A stretch of DNA of 15,777 bases from an uncultured Halieaceae bacterium (GTDB taxonomy: Bacteria > Pseudomonadota > Gammaproteobacteria > Pseudomonadales > Halieaceae), in assembly GCA_913063005.1 (NCBI GenBank), contig CAJXZI010000020.1, positions 1-15,777 of the forward strand, in the 5' to 3' direction. Each line of letters begins with the position of its first letter. The first letter of the stretch is position 1. Positions 1 to 7,318 of this stretch are shown here, piece by piece. Both the position numbers and the translations under genes were made by a program. The notes beneath the pieces were generated by a model. The model did no database searches, was not told the DNA's origin, and saw only the letters and a program-made list of their open reading frames with translations.

Positions 1-901
1 CGGACTCGTCGCGCAGCTCGGTAATGCCTTCGATTTTCTTCTCTTTGACCAGCTCGGCAATTCGCTCAAGCAATCGCGCCTTGTTCAGCTGATAGGGGAT
101 CTCGTGGATGATAATAGTGTCTTTGCCCTTGGCCTCATCCGTTACGACCTCGGCTTTAGCGCGGACGTAGATGCGCCCCCGACCCGTGCGGTAAGCCTGA
201 ATAATGCCTGCGCGCCCAGTAATGATGCCAGCCGTCGGGAAATCTGGACCGGGGATATAGCGGATCAAATCGTCAACTTCGAGCTCGGGGTTTTCGAGTA
301 ACGCCATGCAACCAGCAACCACTTCGCGCATGTTATGCGGCGGAATGTTTGTCGCCATACCCACCGCGATGCCCGCGGACCCATTAATCAGCAGATTCGG
401 CGCACGTGTTGGTAGAACAGTTGGGATGTGCTCCGTGCCGTCGTAGTTCTCAGCAAAGTCGACTGTCTCTTTTTCGAGGTCGGCAAGCAGAGAGTGCGCC
501 AACTTGGTCATTCGGATCTCGGTGTAGCGCATCGCCGCCGCAGAGTCGCCATCGATCGAGCCGAAGTTGCCCTGACCATCAACGAGTGGGTAACGCAGGG
601 AGAAGGTTTGCGCCATACGAACAATCGTGTCGTAAACAGCAGAGTCGCCATGCGGGTGGTATTTACCAATAACGTCACCGACGACGCGAGCTGACTTCTT
701 ATAAGCCTTATTCCAGTCGTTGTTGAGCTCGTTCATCGCGAAGAGCACGCGGCGGTGAACCGGTTTAAGCCCGTCTCGCACGTCGGGCAATGCGCGACCA
801 ACAATGACGCTCATCGCGTAATCCATGTAGGATTGCTTGAGCTCGTCCTCGATGTTGATAGGGTGTACTTCTTGCGCTAAGTCTTGTTGCTGATCTGACA
901 T
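1..901 (-). CDS. gyrA: DNA gyrase subunit A, N-terminal part (cut by window edge)
   Basis: GyrA is the breaking-rejoining subunit of the type IIA topoisomerase that introduces negative supercoils in the cytoplasm, with GyrB supplying ATPase energy. About 300 codons are present; the rest lies beyond the left edge. The translation starts MSDQQQDLAQEVHPINIEDEL and carries the breakage-reunion core (DVRDGLKPVHRRVLF, then HPHGDSAVYD). The catalytic tyrosine is Tyr126 in MRYTEIRM, equivalent to E. coli Tyr122. The quinolone-resistance positions, E. coli Ser83 and Asp87, are Ser87 and Asp91 here, both the sensitive wild-type residues. The ATG is at 901-899 on the minus strand. No strong Shine-Dalgarno sequence precedes it. 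The next gene, mtaD, is divergent. The identity is secure. Confidence 0.98.
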   Translation of the reverse strand, partial: MSDQQQDLAQEVHPINIEDELKQSYMDYAMSVIVGRALPDVRDGLKPVHRRVLFAMNELNNDWNKAYKKSARVVGDVIGKYHPHGDSAVYDTIVRMAQTFSLRYPLVDGQGNFGSIDGDSAAAMRYTEIRMTKLAHSLLADLEKETVDFAENYDGTEHIPTVLPTRAPNLLINGSAGIAVGMATNIPPHNMREVVAGCMALLENPELEVDDLIRYIPGPDFPTAGIITGRAGIIQAYRTGRGRIYVRAKAEVVTDEAKGKDTIIIHEIPYQLNKARLLERIAELVKEKKIEGITELRDES

Positions 902-1026
902 CCGGTGATCTTTTTTTATGGACAGGCGTGCCGTCCAAACCTTGCAATTGATAAGCTTGAAATTCTATCAAATTCAGCCGGTTGAGGCTACGTCTAAGAC
1001 CCCTCTGAATTAGGAGCATTTGATCT
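902..1026. promoter_or_regulatory. gyrA/mtaD divergent intergenic region with inverted repeats
   Basis: These 125 bases separate two divergent genes and must hold both promoters. A weak sigma70-like candidate for mtaD is TTGCAA (942-947) and TATCAA (966-971) with an 18-base spacer. TTGATA (948-953) and TATCAA (966-971) also form an inverted repeat with a 12-base spacer, a possible operator. GTCTAAGAC (992-1000) is a 9-base palindrome. Near gyrA, 920-936 (GGAC-A-GGC then GCC-GTCC) could fold as a bulged hairpin in the gyrA leader. AGGAG at 1012-1016 is the mtaD ribosome binding site. The promoter and operator assignments are inference from sequence only. Confidence 0.35.
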
Positions 1027-2337
1027 ATGACATCGCTAAATTTCGCCCTCCACGCCGACGCGATTATCCCCGTTGCGGGGCCCGACAATATCGTCACCGG
1101 GAAGAGCCTCGTGGTCCGGGATGGACTGATCGATTCCTTTATGGCCACCGATGACGCGCGACAACTTTTAGACATCGAGCACATTGAATTGTCGGGACAT
1201 ACGCTGATGCCAGGCTTGGTCAATGCACACGGACATGCAGCCATGACCTTGCTGCGAGGATATGCAGACGACATGCCACTCGATCGCTGGCTGAACGAAA
1301 AAATATGGCCATTGGAGACGAAGTGGGTCGCGCCGGATTTTGTTCGTGACGGCACAGAGATTGCCGCTGCTGAGATGATTCTTAGTGGCATCACAACGAC
1401 CAGTGATATGTACTTCTTCCCCGATGTAGCCGCTCAGGCGCTGCAAAGTGCCGGAATACGCACCCAAGTGGTCTTCCCGGTTATGAATGTACCGACGGCT
1501 TGGGCCACCGACGCACGCGAATATTTGGACAAGGGGCTCGCGCTTCGCGACCATTTCCGTAACGATGACCTCGTTGATGTAGGCTTGGGGCCCCACTCAA
1601 CCTACACCGTTGACGAAGCACTACTGAGCACCACCGCCACACTTGCCAATGAGCTTGATGCGGCGGTGCAAATTCATCTTCACGAAACGGCAGCAGAAGT
1701 ACTGGCCCATGTCGAAGCAACTGGTGAACGGCCCATTGACCTGCTTGCCCGCATCGGGCTTCTTGGTCCGCGCACGCAGTGCGTGCACATGACAGATATC
1801 GGTAATCAGGATATCGACACGTTGGTGCAGCACGGCGCACACGTTATTCACTGCCCACGATCGAATATGAAATTAGCCTCGGGCGCCTGCCCCGTCACAA
1901 AACTCAAAGCAGCGGGCGTGAATGTAGCGCTCGGCACTGACGGCGCGGCGAGCAACAACAAACTGAACGGTCTGGCTGAAATGCAAGCAGCCTCTTTACT
2001 CGCCAAACTTGAAAGTGGTGACCCAACCGCTTTATCAGCCGTCGACAGCATCAAGGCGGCAACGATCGACGGCGCCAGAGCTATGGGCTTGGACGCGGTC
2101 ACAGGGAGTCTCGAGGTGGGTAAATCAGCGGATATCATTGCCTTGGATACAACGGGACTCGCAATGACGCCCGGCCACAAGGTCGATTCGGACATCGTGT
2201 ATGCAAGTTCCGGCACTGAAGTAACTTGGAGCTGGATTGCCGGAAGAAACGTGCTTAAGAATCGACAACTGCAAACTCTAGACAATCAGGCTTTACGTGA
2301 CAAAGCACGGTCTTGGCGCGCTAAACTCTCTCAATGA
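1027..2337 (+). CDS. mtaD: 5-methylthioadenosine / S-adenosylhomocysteine deaminase (TRZ/ATZ amidohydrolase)
   Basis: This is a cytoplasmic metal-dependent amidohydrolase of the MtaD family, which hydrolytically deaminates methylthioadenosine or S-adenosylhomocysteine to the inosine derivative. The 436 residues match the family's usual length. The metal site is complete: His68 and His70 (NAHGH), His217 (IHLHET) and Asp305 (LGTDGAASNN). Glu97, His190, Glu220 and His254 fit the expected substrate and catalytic positions. The ATG has AGGAG ten bases upstream. The stop is 52 bases before ubiG, whose SAM-dependent reactions release SAH, so the pairing makes metabolic sense (inference). In Pseudomonas, as I recall, mtnA lies between gyrA and this gene; it is absent here. 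The exact substrate preference (MTA, SAH or another adenosine derivative) cannot be read from sequence, and guanine-deaminase-like relatives exist. Confidence 0.9.
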   Translation: MTSLNFALHADAIIPVAGPDNIVTGKSLVVRDGLIDSFMATDDARQLLDIEHIELSGHTLMPGLVNAHGHAAMTLLRGYADDMPLDRWLNEKIWPLETKWVAPDFVRDGTEIAAAEMILSGITTTSDMYFFPDVAAQALQSAGIRTQVVFPVMNVPTAWATDAREYLDKGLALRDHFRNDDLVDVGLGPHSTYTVDEALLSTTATLANELDAAVQIHLHETAAEVLAHVEATGERPIDLLARIGLLGPRTQCVHMTDIGNQDIDTLVQHGAHVIHCPRSNMKLASGACPVTKLKAAGVNVALGTDGAASNNKLNGLAEMQAASLLAKLESGDPTALSAVDSIKAATIDGARAMGLDAVTGSLEVGKSADIIALDTTGLAMTPGHKVDSDIVYASSGTEVTWSWIAGRNVLKNRQLQTLDNQALRDKARSWRAKLSQ

Positions 2338-2389
2338 CCCACGCGTATACCCCACGCATTCTTTTCACCTTCCAACAACCGAGCACTCG

Positions 2390-3097
2390 ATGACACACAC
2401 CAACGTAGATCCTGACGAAATTGCCAAATTTGAAGCATTAGCCTCACGATGGTGGGATGAAAATAGCGAGTTTAAGCCGCTACATGACATCAACCCGCTG
2501 CGAGCAGGCTGGATAGATTGCTTCAGTGAAGTCAAAGGAAAGAAACTCATCGATGTCGGCTGCGGTGGCGGCCTGCTGAGTGAGGCCATGGCACATCGTG
2601 GCGCAACCGTGACAGGCATTGATATGGGTGAGGCGCCATTGTCGGTGGCCAAGATTCATTTACTCGAATCACAGCTGGATATTGAGTATCGCCAATCAAC
2701 GGCGGAGGACATAGCCGAGGAACGCCCCGAGGCCTATGACGTCGTAACGTGCTTGGAGATGCTTGAGCACGTACCCGACCCGTCGAAAGTCATTCAAGCC
2801 TGTGCCGATATGGCGAAGCCTGGCGCTGACCTCTATTTCTCAACGATCAACAGAAACCCAAAGGCCTGGTTATTCGCCATCGTAGGTGCAGAGTACGTGC
2901 TAAATCTGCTACCCAAAGGCACCCACGAGTACGACAAGCTCATTAAGCCATCCGAGCTTGCGCGATGGGCACGCGCCGCCGGGCTAAACGTGGAAGCCAT
3001 GATTGGTCTTACCTACAACCCCCTAACCAAGCACTATCGACTGGTTGAGGGCGATGTATCCGTGAACTACATGATCAGAGCGAGCAAGCCTGCATGA
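2390..3097 (+). CDS. ubiG: Ubiquinone biosynthesis O-methyltransferase UbiG
   Basis: UbiG performs the two SAM-dependent O-methylations of ubiquinone biosynthesis, on the polyprenyl-catechol and the demethyl-ubiquinol, at the inner face of the membrane. The 235-residue protein has the family N-terminus (FEALASRWWDE, 14-24) and the class I SAM-binding loop DVGCGGG (55-61), followed by the acidic strand GIDMG. The frame is open back to a GTG at 2297 inside mtaD, but the ATG at 2390 gives the normal UbiG start (MTHTNVDPDEIAKFE), so I use it. The ribosome binding site is weak. The TGA overlaps the next ATG (ATGA), indicating translational coupling with mupP. Confidence 0.96.
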   Translation: MTHTNVDPDEIAKFEALASRWWDENSEFKPLHDINPLRAGWIDCFSEVKGKKLIDVGCGGGLLSEAMAHRGATVTGIDMGEAPLSVAKIHLLESQLDIEYRQSTAEDIAEERPEAYDVVTCLEMLEHVPDPSKVIQACADMAKPGADLYFSTINRNPKAWLFAIVGAEYVLNLLPKGTHEYDKLIKPSELARWARAAGLNVEAMIGLTYNPLTKHYRLVEGDVSVNYMIRASKPA

Positions 3098-3765
3098 CAG
3101 CGCCCCCCTTTCGTGCGTTTGTCTTTGACCTCGACGGCACGCTTATCGATACAGCCAGCGAACTGGTAGCCGTGTATCACCGCATGTGCGTTGAACTGGG
3201 CAGCGGCGAGAAGCCGTTCGATGATGCACGCAAACTAATCTCTTATGGGTCCGGCCGTCTTGTTACCGAGGCAACCGGCATCGAAGAAGGAGACCCGCGC
3301 TGGGAACCTTATCGCCAAACCTATCTGGATTGGTATGAGGAAATCTTAGGTACCAGCGCGACGCCCTACGAGGGCTTAGTCGACACGGTCGAGGCCATTG
3401 CCGAGGCAGGCTTTTTTTGGGGCGTAGTGACCAATAAATTCCGCCGATTTGCCGAGCCTCTGATGGCTGCCATGCCGTTCAACCCCCCTGCAGGCAGCCT
3501 CGTAACACCCTGTGATGTCGAGCGAGCTAAACCTGATCCTGAGGCTATTTTACTGGCGGCAACACAGCTCAACGTTGCCCCAGCGCAGATGGTGTACGTT
3601 GGTGACCATCTACGTGACATACAGGCGGGCAACGCCGCCGGCTGCTTCACGGTTGCCGTTGGCTACGGTTACATCGAAGATCATGACGACCCCAGAGCAT
3701 GGGGTGCCAACCTCTACGTTAACACCCCTTCCGATCTCTGCACTTGGATAAGGAACCAAATCTAA
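3094..3765 (+). CDS. mupP: HAD phosphatase, probable N-acetylmuramic acid 6-phosphate phosphatase MupP
   Basis: This is a 223-residue haloacid dehalogenase-type phosphatase with all four motifs: I, FDLDGT with Asp12 and Asp14; II, Thr113 in VVTNK; III, Lys146 in AKPDP; IV, GDHLRD with Asp171 and Asp175. The helical cap lies at about residues 20-90. The family includes phosphoglycolate phosphatase (Gph). The gene directly downstream of ubiG in Pseudomonas is MupP, which dephosphorylates MurNAc-6-phosphate in the recycling route that feeds AmgK and MurU and bypasses de novo UDP-MurNAc synthesis. The same context favours MupP here, but Gph is the alternative. The gene overlaps ubiG by four bases and shares a TAATG junction with the following SDR gene. 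Confidence 0.82.
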   Translation: MTAPPFRAFVFDLDGTLIDTASELVAVYHRMCVELGSGEKPFDDARKLISYGSGRLVTEATGIEEGDPRWEPYRQTYLDWYEEILGTSATPYEGLVDTVEAIAEAGFFWGVVTNKFRRFAEPLMAAMPFNPPAGSLVTPCDVERAKPDPEAILLAATQLNVAPAQMVYVGDHLRDIQAGNAAGCFTVAVGYGYIEDHDDPRAWGANLYVNTPSDLCTWIRNQI

Positions 3766-4517
3766 TGCCAGTAGCACCCAGCTCATGGACGGCGAGTCCT
3801 AACGCGCTCGCGAATAAAACACTGTTAGTGACCGGTGCTGCCGAAGGCATCGGTAGAGCAGCGAGTCTGGCGTTCGCAGCTCACGGTGCTGAAGTGCTGC
3901 TTCTGAGTCGCAATGAAGCGCGATTAGAATCGCTCTACGATGAAATTGTCGCCGCAGGCGGTCGTGAACCGGCTATTTTGGCGATGGATTTGGCCAAGGC
4001 GACACACGATGACTTTGTAACGCTGGCAGGCTCGCTAGGCGAAGCGTTACCCAAGCTCGACGGTTTGCTGCATAACGCGAGTCTTTTGGGCGATCGAAAA
4101 CCTATTGCGCAAACACGCGCCACGAGCTGGCATGACGTGATGCAAGTAAACGTCAACGCCGGATTTATGCTGACCCAAACGTTATTGCCACTGCTAGAGC
4201 AAGCGCCGGCGGCGTCAGTCGTTTTCACCAGTTCGGGTGTCGGTCGCAAGGGCCGTGCTTATTGGGGAAGCTATGCGGTGTCAAAGTTTGCGACCGAGGG
4301 ATTGATGCAAGTACTCGCTGATGAACTTGGGGCCACTAGCAATATTCGGGTCAATAGCCTTAACCCGGGGGCGGTAAACACCCAAATGCGCCGCTCAGCC
4401 TATCCCGCTGAACCACCCACAACCAATCCTGCCCCAGAGGATATTGTTCGCGAATGGGTTTATCTTATGAGTGACAGTAGCGCTCACCTCAACGGTGAAG
4501 CCCTCAGCGCGCAGTAA
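3765..4517 (+). CDS. yciK: YciK-like short-chain dehydrogenase/reductase
   Basis: This is a classical SDR of 250 residues with a Rossmann fold. The cofactor loop TGAAEGIG spans 23-30, the NAS motif 104-106 and a catalytic Asn is likely at 129. The Ser157, Tyr170, Lys174 triad sits in SSGVGRKGRAYWGSYAVSK. Arg49 after the second strand (LLLSRNEARL) suggests NADP(H), which is inference. The substrate is unknown; E. coli YciK is likewise poorly characterised. The start at 3765 is preferred over an upstream ATG at 3744 because it overlaps the mupP stop (TAATG) and has AAGGA (3750-3754) ten bases ahead. It is the last gene of the mtaD-ubiG-mupP group and ends 165 bases from the convergent rluB. Confidence 0.88.
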   Translation: MPVAPSSWTASPNALANKTLLVTGAAEGIGRAASLAFAAHGAEVLLLSRNEARLESLYDEIVAAGGREPAILAMDLAKATHDDFVTLAGSLGEALPKLDGLLHNASLLGDRKPIAQTRATSWHDVMQVNVNAGFMLTQTLLPLLEQAPAASVVFTSSGVGRKGRAYWGSYAVSKFATEGLMQVLADELGATSNIRVNSLNPGAVNTQMRRSAYPAEPPTTNPAPEDIVREWVYLMSDSSAHLNGEALSAQ

Positions 4518-4569
4518 AGGCGAGCACGAGTAGCGAACGCTATTAGCGAACACGAATAGCGAAAAGCGC
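4518..4569. repeat. 13-bp tandem repeat, about four imperfect copies
   Basis: Immediately after the SDR stop codon, TAGCGAA occurs at 4531, 4544 and 4557, exactly 13 bases apart. The 13 bases before the first copy (4518-4530) are a degenerate fourth unit. The third unit reads TAGCGAACACGAA. Within the array, CGCTATTAGCG (4538-4548) is a palindrome. The array sits between two convergent genes, so it might act as a spacer, a bidirectional RNA structure or a protein site. No function is recognised. Confidence 0.75.
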
Positions 4570-4682
4570 GGCAACCGGGGCGCAAGCTGCCGATTGGCCA
4601 AGGACTGTTATATTCGCCCTACTGAAAGGCGTTTCGCAAGCCGTTTGGTAAGCAAAGCCTGAGTCGCTTTAAACCTAACGTC
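4570..4682. other. Convergent intergenic spacer, no recognised element
   Basis: This is the rest of the gap between the SDR and rluB stop codons. It holds short complementary stretches (for example GGC at 4628 with GCC at 4640) but no convincing hairpin followed by a T-tract on either strand. I cannot identify the terminators of the two converging transcripts. No open frame here is supported by a ribosome binding site. Confidence 0.4.
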
Positions 4683-5567
4683 TCAGCGTTTGTTTACGTG
4701 CTTCCCGCTCTTTCGCGACTGCCGTTCCCGCTTTTCAGCCGCTTTCTTAGAGGGTTTGTAAACCGGTTGCGGCTCCATATTAGCCATGGTGTAAACAACA
4801 TCAGCGTCGCGTTGTTTTAGCTCCATCCATTGGCCCTTCTTGAGCTTAGAGGGAATAAAAACATCGCCATAGCGCACGCGCTTTAGCCGTGACACTGTTG
4901 CCCCTTGAGACTCCCAGAGTCGTCTCACTTCTCGGTTTCGCCCCTCGGACAACACCACATAAAAAAACTGATTGATACTGTCGTCGTCGCCACCACCTTC
5001 TTGGATATCGGTAAAGCGAGCCGGCCCATCATCGAGCTCCACCCCGGCCTTGAGCCTATCCAGCATAGGCTTATCGACCCGCCCCATAACACGGCACAGA
5101 TACTCGCGCTCAACCCGAGTCGACGGATGCATAAGCGCGTTTGCCAAGCCACCATCGGTGGTCAGCAGTAACAAGCCTGAGGTGTTGTAATCGAGACGCC
5201 CCACAGACACCCAGCGACCGGTCTTCAGTCTTGGGAGACCGTCAAAAACGGTGGCGCGACCCTCAGGGTCTTTGCGCGAACACACCTCACCTACAGGCTT
5301 GTGGTAAAGCAAAATTCGATTATCGATTACCTCATCGTTAGAGACAGGCTTACCTTTGAATTTGATTTTGTCGCCGGCAACTACGCGATCACCCAGCTTG
5401 GCGGTCTTACCATTAACGGAGACATCACCCGCGCTGATACTTTCTTCAAGCCCTCTTCTGGAGCCATAGCCCATCCGCGCGAGCACCTTTTGGAGCTTCT
5501 CGCCGTCAGGCTTTACCGCAACGTCACCCACCATAATTTTTTCGGCTTTATGCTCTGAATCACTCAC
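4683..5567 (-). CDS. rluB: 23S rRNA pseudouridine synthase RluB (RsuA/RluB/RluE/RluF family)
   Basis: RluB isomerises a uridine in helix 89-90 of 23S rRNA (E. coli U2605) near the peptidyl-transferase centre. The 294-residue protein has an N-terminal S4 RNA-binding domain (about 23-72, starting EKLQKVLARMGYGSRR) and the catalytic domain with Asp126 in GRLDYNTSGLLLLT. A basic Lys/Arg-rich tail (about 272-294) probably binds RNA. The start is GTG (5567-5565) and overlaps the scpB stop as GTGA, with GAGG about ten bases upstream. An in-frame ATG at 5534 would remove 11 residues but lacks a ribosome binding site. It is the last gene of the rnm-yciO-scpA-scpB-rluB group. Confidence 0.95.
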   Translation of the reverse strand: MSDSEHKAEKIMVGDVAVKPDGEKLQKVLARMGYGSRRGLEESISAGDVSVNGKTAKLGDRVVAGDKIKFKGKPVSNDEVIDNRILLYHKPVGEVCSRKDPEGRATVFDGLPRLKTGRWVSVGRLDYNTSGLLLLTTDGGLANALMHPSTRVEREYLCRVMGRVDKPMLDRLKAGVELDDGPARFTDIQEGGGDDDSINQFFYVVLSEGRNREVRRLWESQGATVSRLKRVRYGDVFIPSKLKKGQWMELKQRDADVVYTMANMEPQPVYKPSKKAAEKRERQSRKSGKHVNKR

Positions 5568-6304
5568 TGCTCGTCAACCTCGACGCCATCAACTTCGTCT
5601 AAGGCGTCAACAGCAATGCCCTGACTTAGGGTGGCTGACGTCCCTCGCTCCCCGTCATCTCCGCTCTTTACACCAATATCGCTCTCGGCAGTCTCTGCGT
5701 TCTCAGCTCTCTCCGATTCAGCGTTATCGCCTCTCGCATCGTGAAACTCTTCAAGCGGTAACGCGCTCGTCATCGTCTCTAAATCCTTCACATCAGCCAA
5801 AGGTGGCAGTTGATCCAGCGTTTTAAGGTTAAAGTAATCAAGAAACTCGCGCGTGGTTGCAAACATTGCCGGCTGTCCAGGCACATCGCGATGTCCCACG
5901 ACCTTGACCCACTCGCGCTCGAGCAAACTTTTCATGATGTTGCTGGACACAGCCACGCCACGGATGTCTTCAATTTCCCCTCGGGTAATAGGCTGACGAT
6001 AAGCAATCAGCGACAAGGTCTCCAAAAGCGCACGTGAATAGCGTACAGGACGCTCGACCCATAACTTGCTGACCCAAGGTGACAGGTGTTGTCGCACTTG
6101 AAAGCGGAAGCCACTGGCAACCTCGGCCAACTCAAAACCTCTTCCTTCACATCGTTCGGCAACCGCATCGAGTGCCGTGCTTATGTCAGCGGTAGAGGGC
6201 CGCTCGAGCTCATCAAAAAGCTGCGCCAACTGTTTCTTTGACAACGGCTCACCCGCCGCCAGCAACGCGCCCTCAAGAATTTCGACTAAATCGTGATCGC
6301 CCAT
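5564..6304 (-). CDS. scpB: Segregation and condensation protein B
   Basis: ScpB is the winged-helix (kite) subunit of the bacterial SMC-ScpAB condensin. It dimerises and binds the middle of ScpA to help compact and segregate the chromosome. The first 165 or so residues hold the two winged-helix domains, including the family signature LLETLSLIAYRQPITRGEIE followed by IRGVAVSSNIMKSLLE. The remaining tail to 246 is long, acidic and rich in Glu, Asp, Ala and Ser; it is predicted disordered and is longer than in minimal ScpB proteins. The ATG at 6304 lies eight bases after the scpA stop, and the scpB stop overlaps the rluB start, so all three are probably co-translated. Confidence 0.95.
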   Translation of the reverse strand: MGDHDLVEILEGALLAAGEPLSKKQLAQLFDELERPSTADISTALDAVAERCEGRGFELAEVASGFRFQVRQHLSPWVSKLWVERPVRYSRALLETLSLIAYRQPITRGEIEDIRGVAVSSNIMKSLLEREWVKVVGHRDVPGQPAMFATTREFLDYFNLKTLDQLPPLADVKDLETMTSALPLEEFHDARGDNAESERAENAETAESDIGVKSGDDGERGTSATLSQGIAVDALDEVDGVEVDEQ

Positions 6305-6312
6305 CGTCTTTA

Positions 6313-7212
6313 CTACTCGCTCCGCGCTTTGATGTGTATCGGGGCGAATTCACCCGACTGCACAATGTCCACCAAAGACTCTTTTATCAACTCCAAAATC
6401 GCTAGGAAGGTCACGACCACACCAAGACGTCCCTCTTCGACGTTAAACAGCGATTCAAACGAGCAAAACTCCTCCGCCTGTAACGCCTGAAGTACATCTG
6501 CCATGCGCTCGCGAGTGGAGAGTGACTCACGTTTTATCTGGTGACTCTCGTAGAGATCCGCTCGCTTCAAAACCTCTGAGAATGCAATGACCAGATCTTG
6601 TAAATTCACTTCGGGAAGCGGCTTTGTTCGCTCCATTACTGGGGGCTCTGCCGAGCCCACCCACGTGTCACGCTCTACACGAGGCAACTCCGCCATGTCC
6701 TCCGCTGCTTTTTTAAAGCGCTCGTATTCCTGCAATCTACGAACCAATGTGGCGCGAGGATCTTCCTCCTCCTCATCGGCATCGGTTGATCGGGGCAGAA
6801 GCATTCGCGATTTAATTTCGGCCAACATAGCGGCCATAAGCAGATACTCTGCGGCCAACTCGAACTGAACGGCATCCATGAGCTCTACATACTGCATGTA
6901 TTGCTCGGTAATCACCGCCACGTCGATATCCAAAATATCAAGATTTTGTCTGCGAATGAGATACAAAAGCAGATCTAGCGGCCCTTCAAATGCTTCGAGG
7001 AAAACTTCAAGCGCGCGCGGCGGTATATAAAGGTCCTTAGGCAGCTCGGTGAGCGCCTCACCTAGCACGACTGCGAAGGGCATCTCGCCCTGCTGCGGCT
7101 GCCCCATGCGCTTTTCGACTGCGCTCGAGGCCCTCAAAGACCCAACAGGCGCAGCGTCGACGGACGGATCGGGCGACGCGTTGGCATCACCTGACGTCGG
7201 TTGCTCGACCAT
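6313..7212 (-). CDS. scpA: Segregation and condensation protein A (kleisin)
   Basis: ScpA is the kleisin that bridges the two SMC heads and binds ScpB. The signature FLEAFEGPLDLLLYLIRRQN is present, followed by the ITEQYMQYVELMD helix and a C-terminal winged helix (about 215-299). The start is uncertain. The frame is open to an ATG at 7377 inside yciO. A TTG at 7269 is possible, and ATG 7212 has GAGGG ten bases upstream. I chose 7212 (299 residues); the kleisin core begins only at about residue 68, so ATG 7107 is also conceivable. The leader of about 65 residues is Pro/Ser/Ala/Asp-rich and looks disordered. With scpB and rluB immediately downstream, this is the common scpAB-rluB order. Confidence 0.9.
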   Translation of the reverse strand: MVEQPTSGDANASPDPSVDAAPVGSLRASSAVEKRMGQPQQGEMPFAVVLGEALTELPKDLYIPPRALEVFLEAFEGPLDLLLYLIRRQNLDILDIDVAVITEQYMQYVELMDAVQFELAAEYLLMAAMLAEIKSRMLLPRSTDADEEEEDPRATLVRRLQEYERFKKAAEDMAELPRVERDTWVGSAEPPVMERTKPLPEVNLQDLVIAFSEVLKRADLYESHQIKRESLSTRERMADVLQALQAEEFCSFESLFNVEEGRLGVVVTFLAILELIKESLVDIVQSGEFAPIHIKARSE

Positions 7213-7318
7213 CGCCAAATCACCCTCAGCACTGTCAGAGGTAGGTGTTGTATCTGTCGTATCGTTCAAAGCGATTCTTATCCGTTGTGTGCATGCGTTC
7301 GTTACGCAGATAGGCCTG

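Noticed and set aside
765..1394. 209-codon open frame on the minus strand across the gyrA/mtaD gap
   Set aside because: It overlaps the 5' ends of two certain genes and has no family resemblance. It is a shadow of mtaD codons.
2297..2389. UbiG start at GTG 2297
   Set aside because: It would overlap mtaD by 41 bases and add 31 residues not found in UbiG proteins. ATG 2390 gives the family N-terminus.
4518..4569. CRISPR-like array
   Set aside because: The repeat period is only 13 bases with no spacers, so it is a simple tandem repeat.
4395..4601. Small minus-strand frame reaching into the convergent gap
   Set aside because: It is mostly antisense to the SDR gene with no ribosome binding site or recognisable product. 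The gap contains repeats rather than codon-like sequence.
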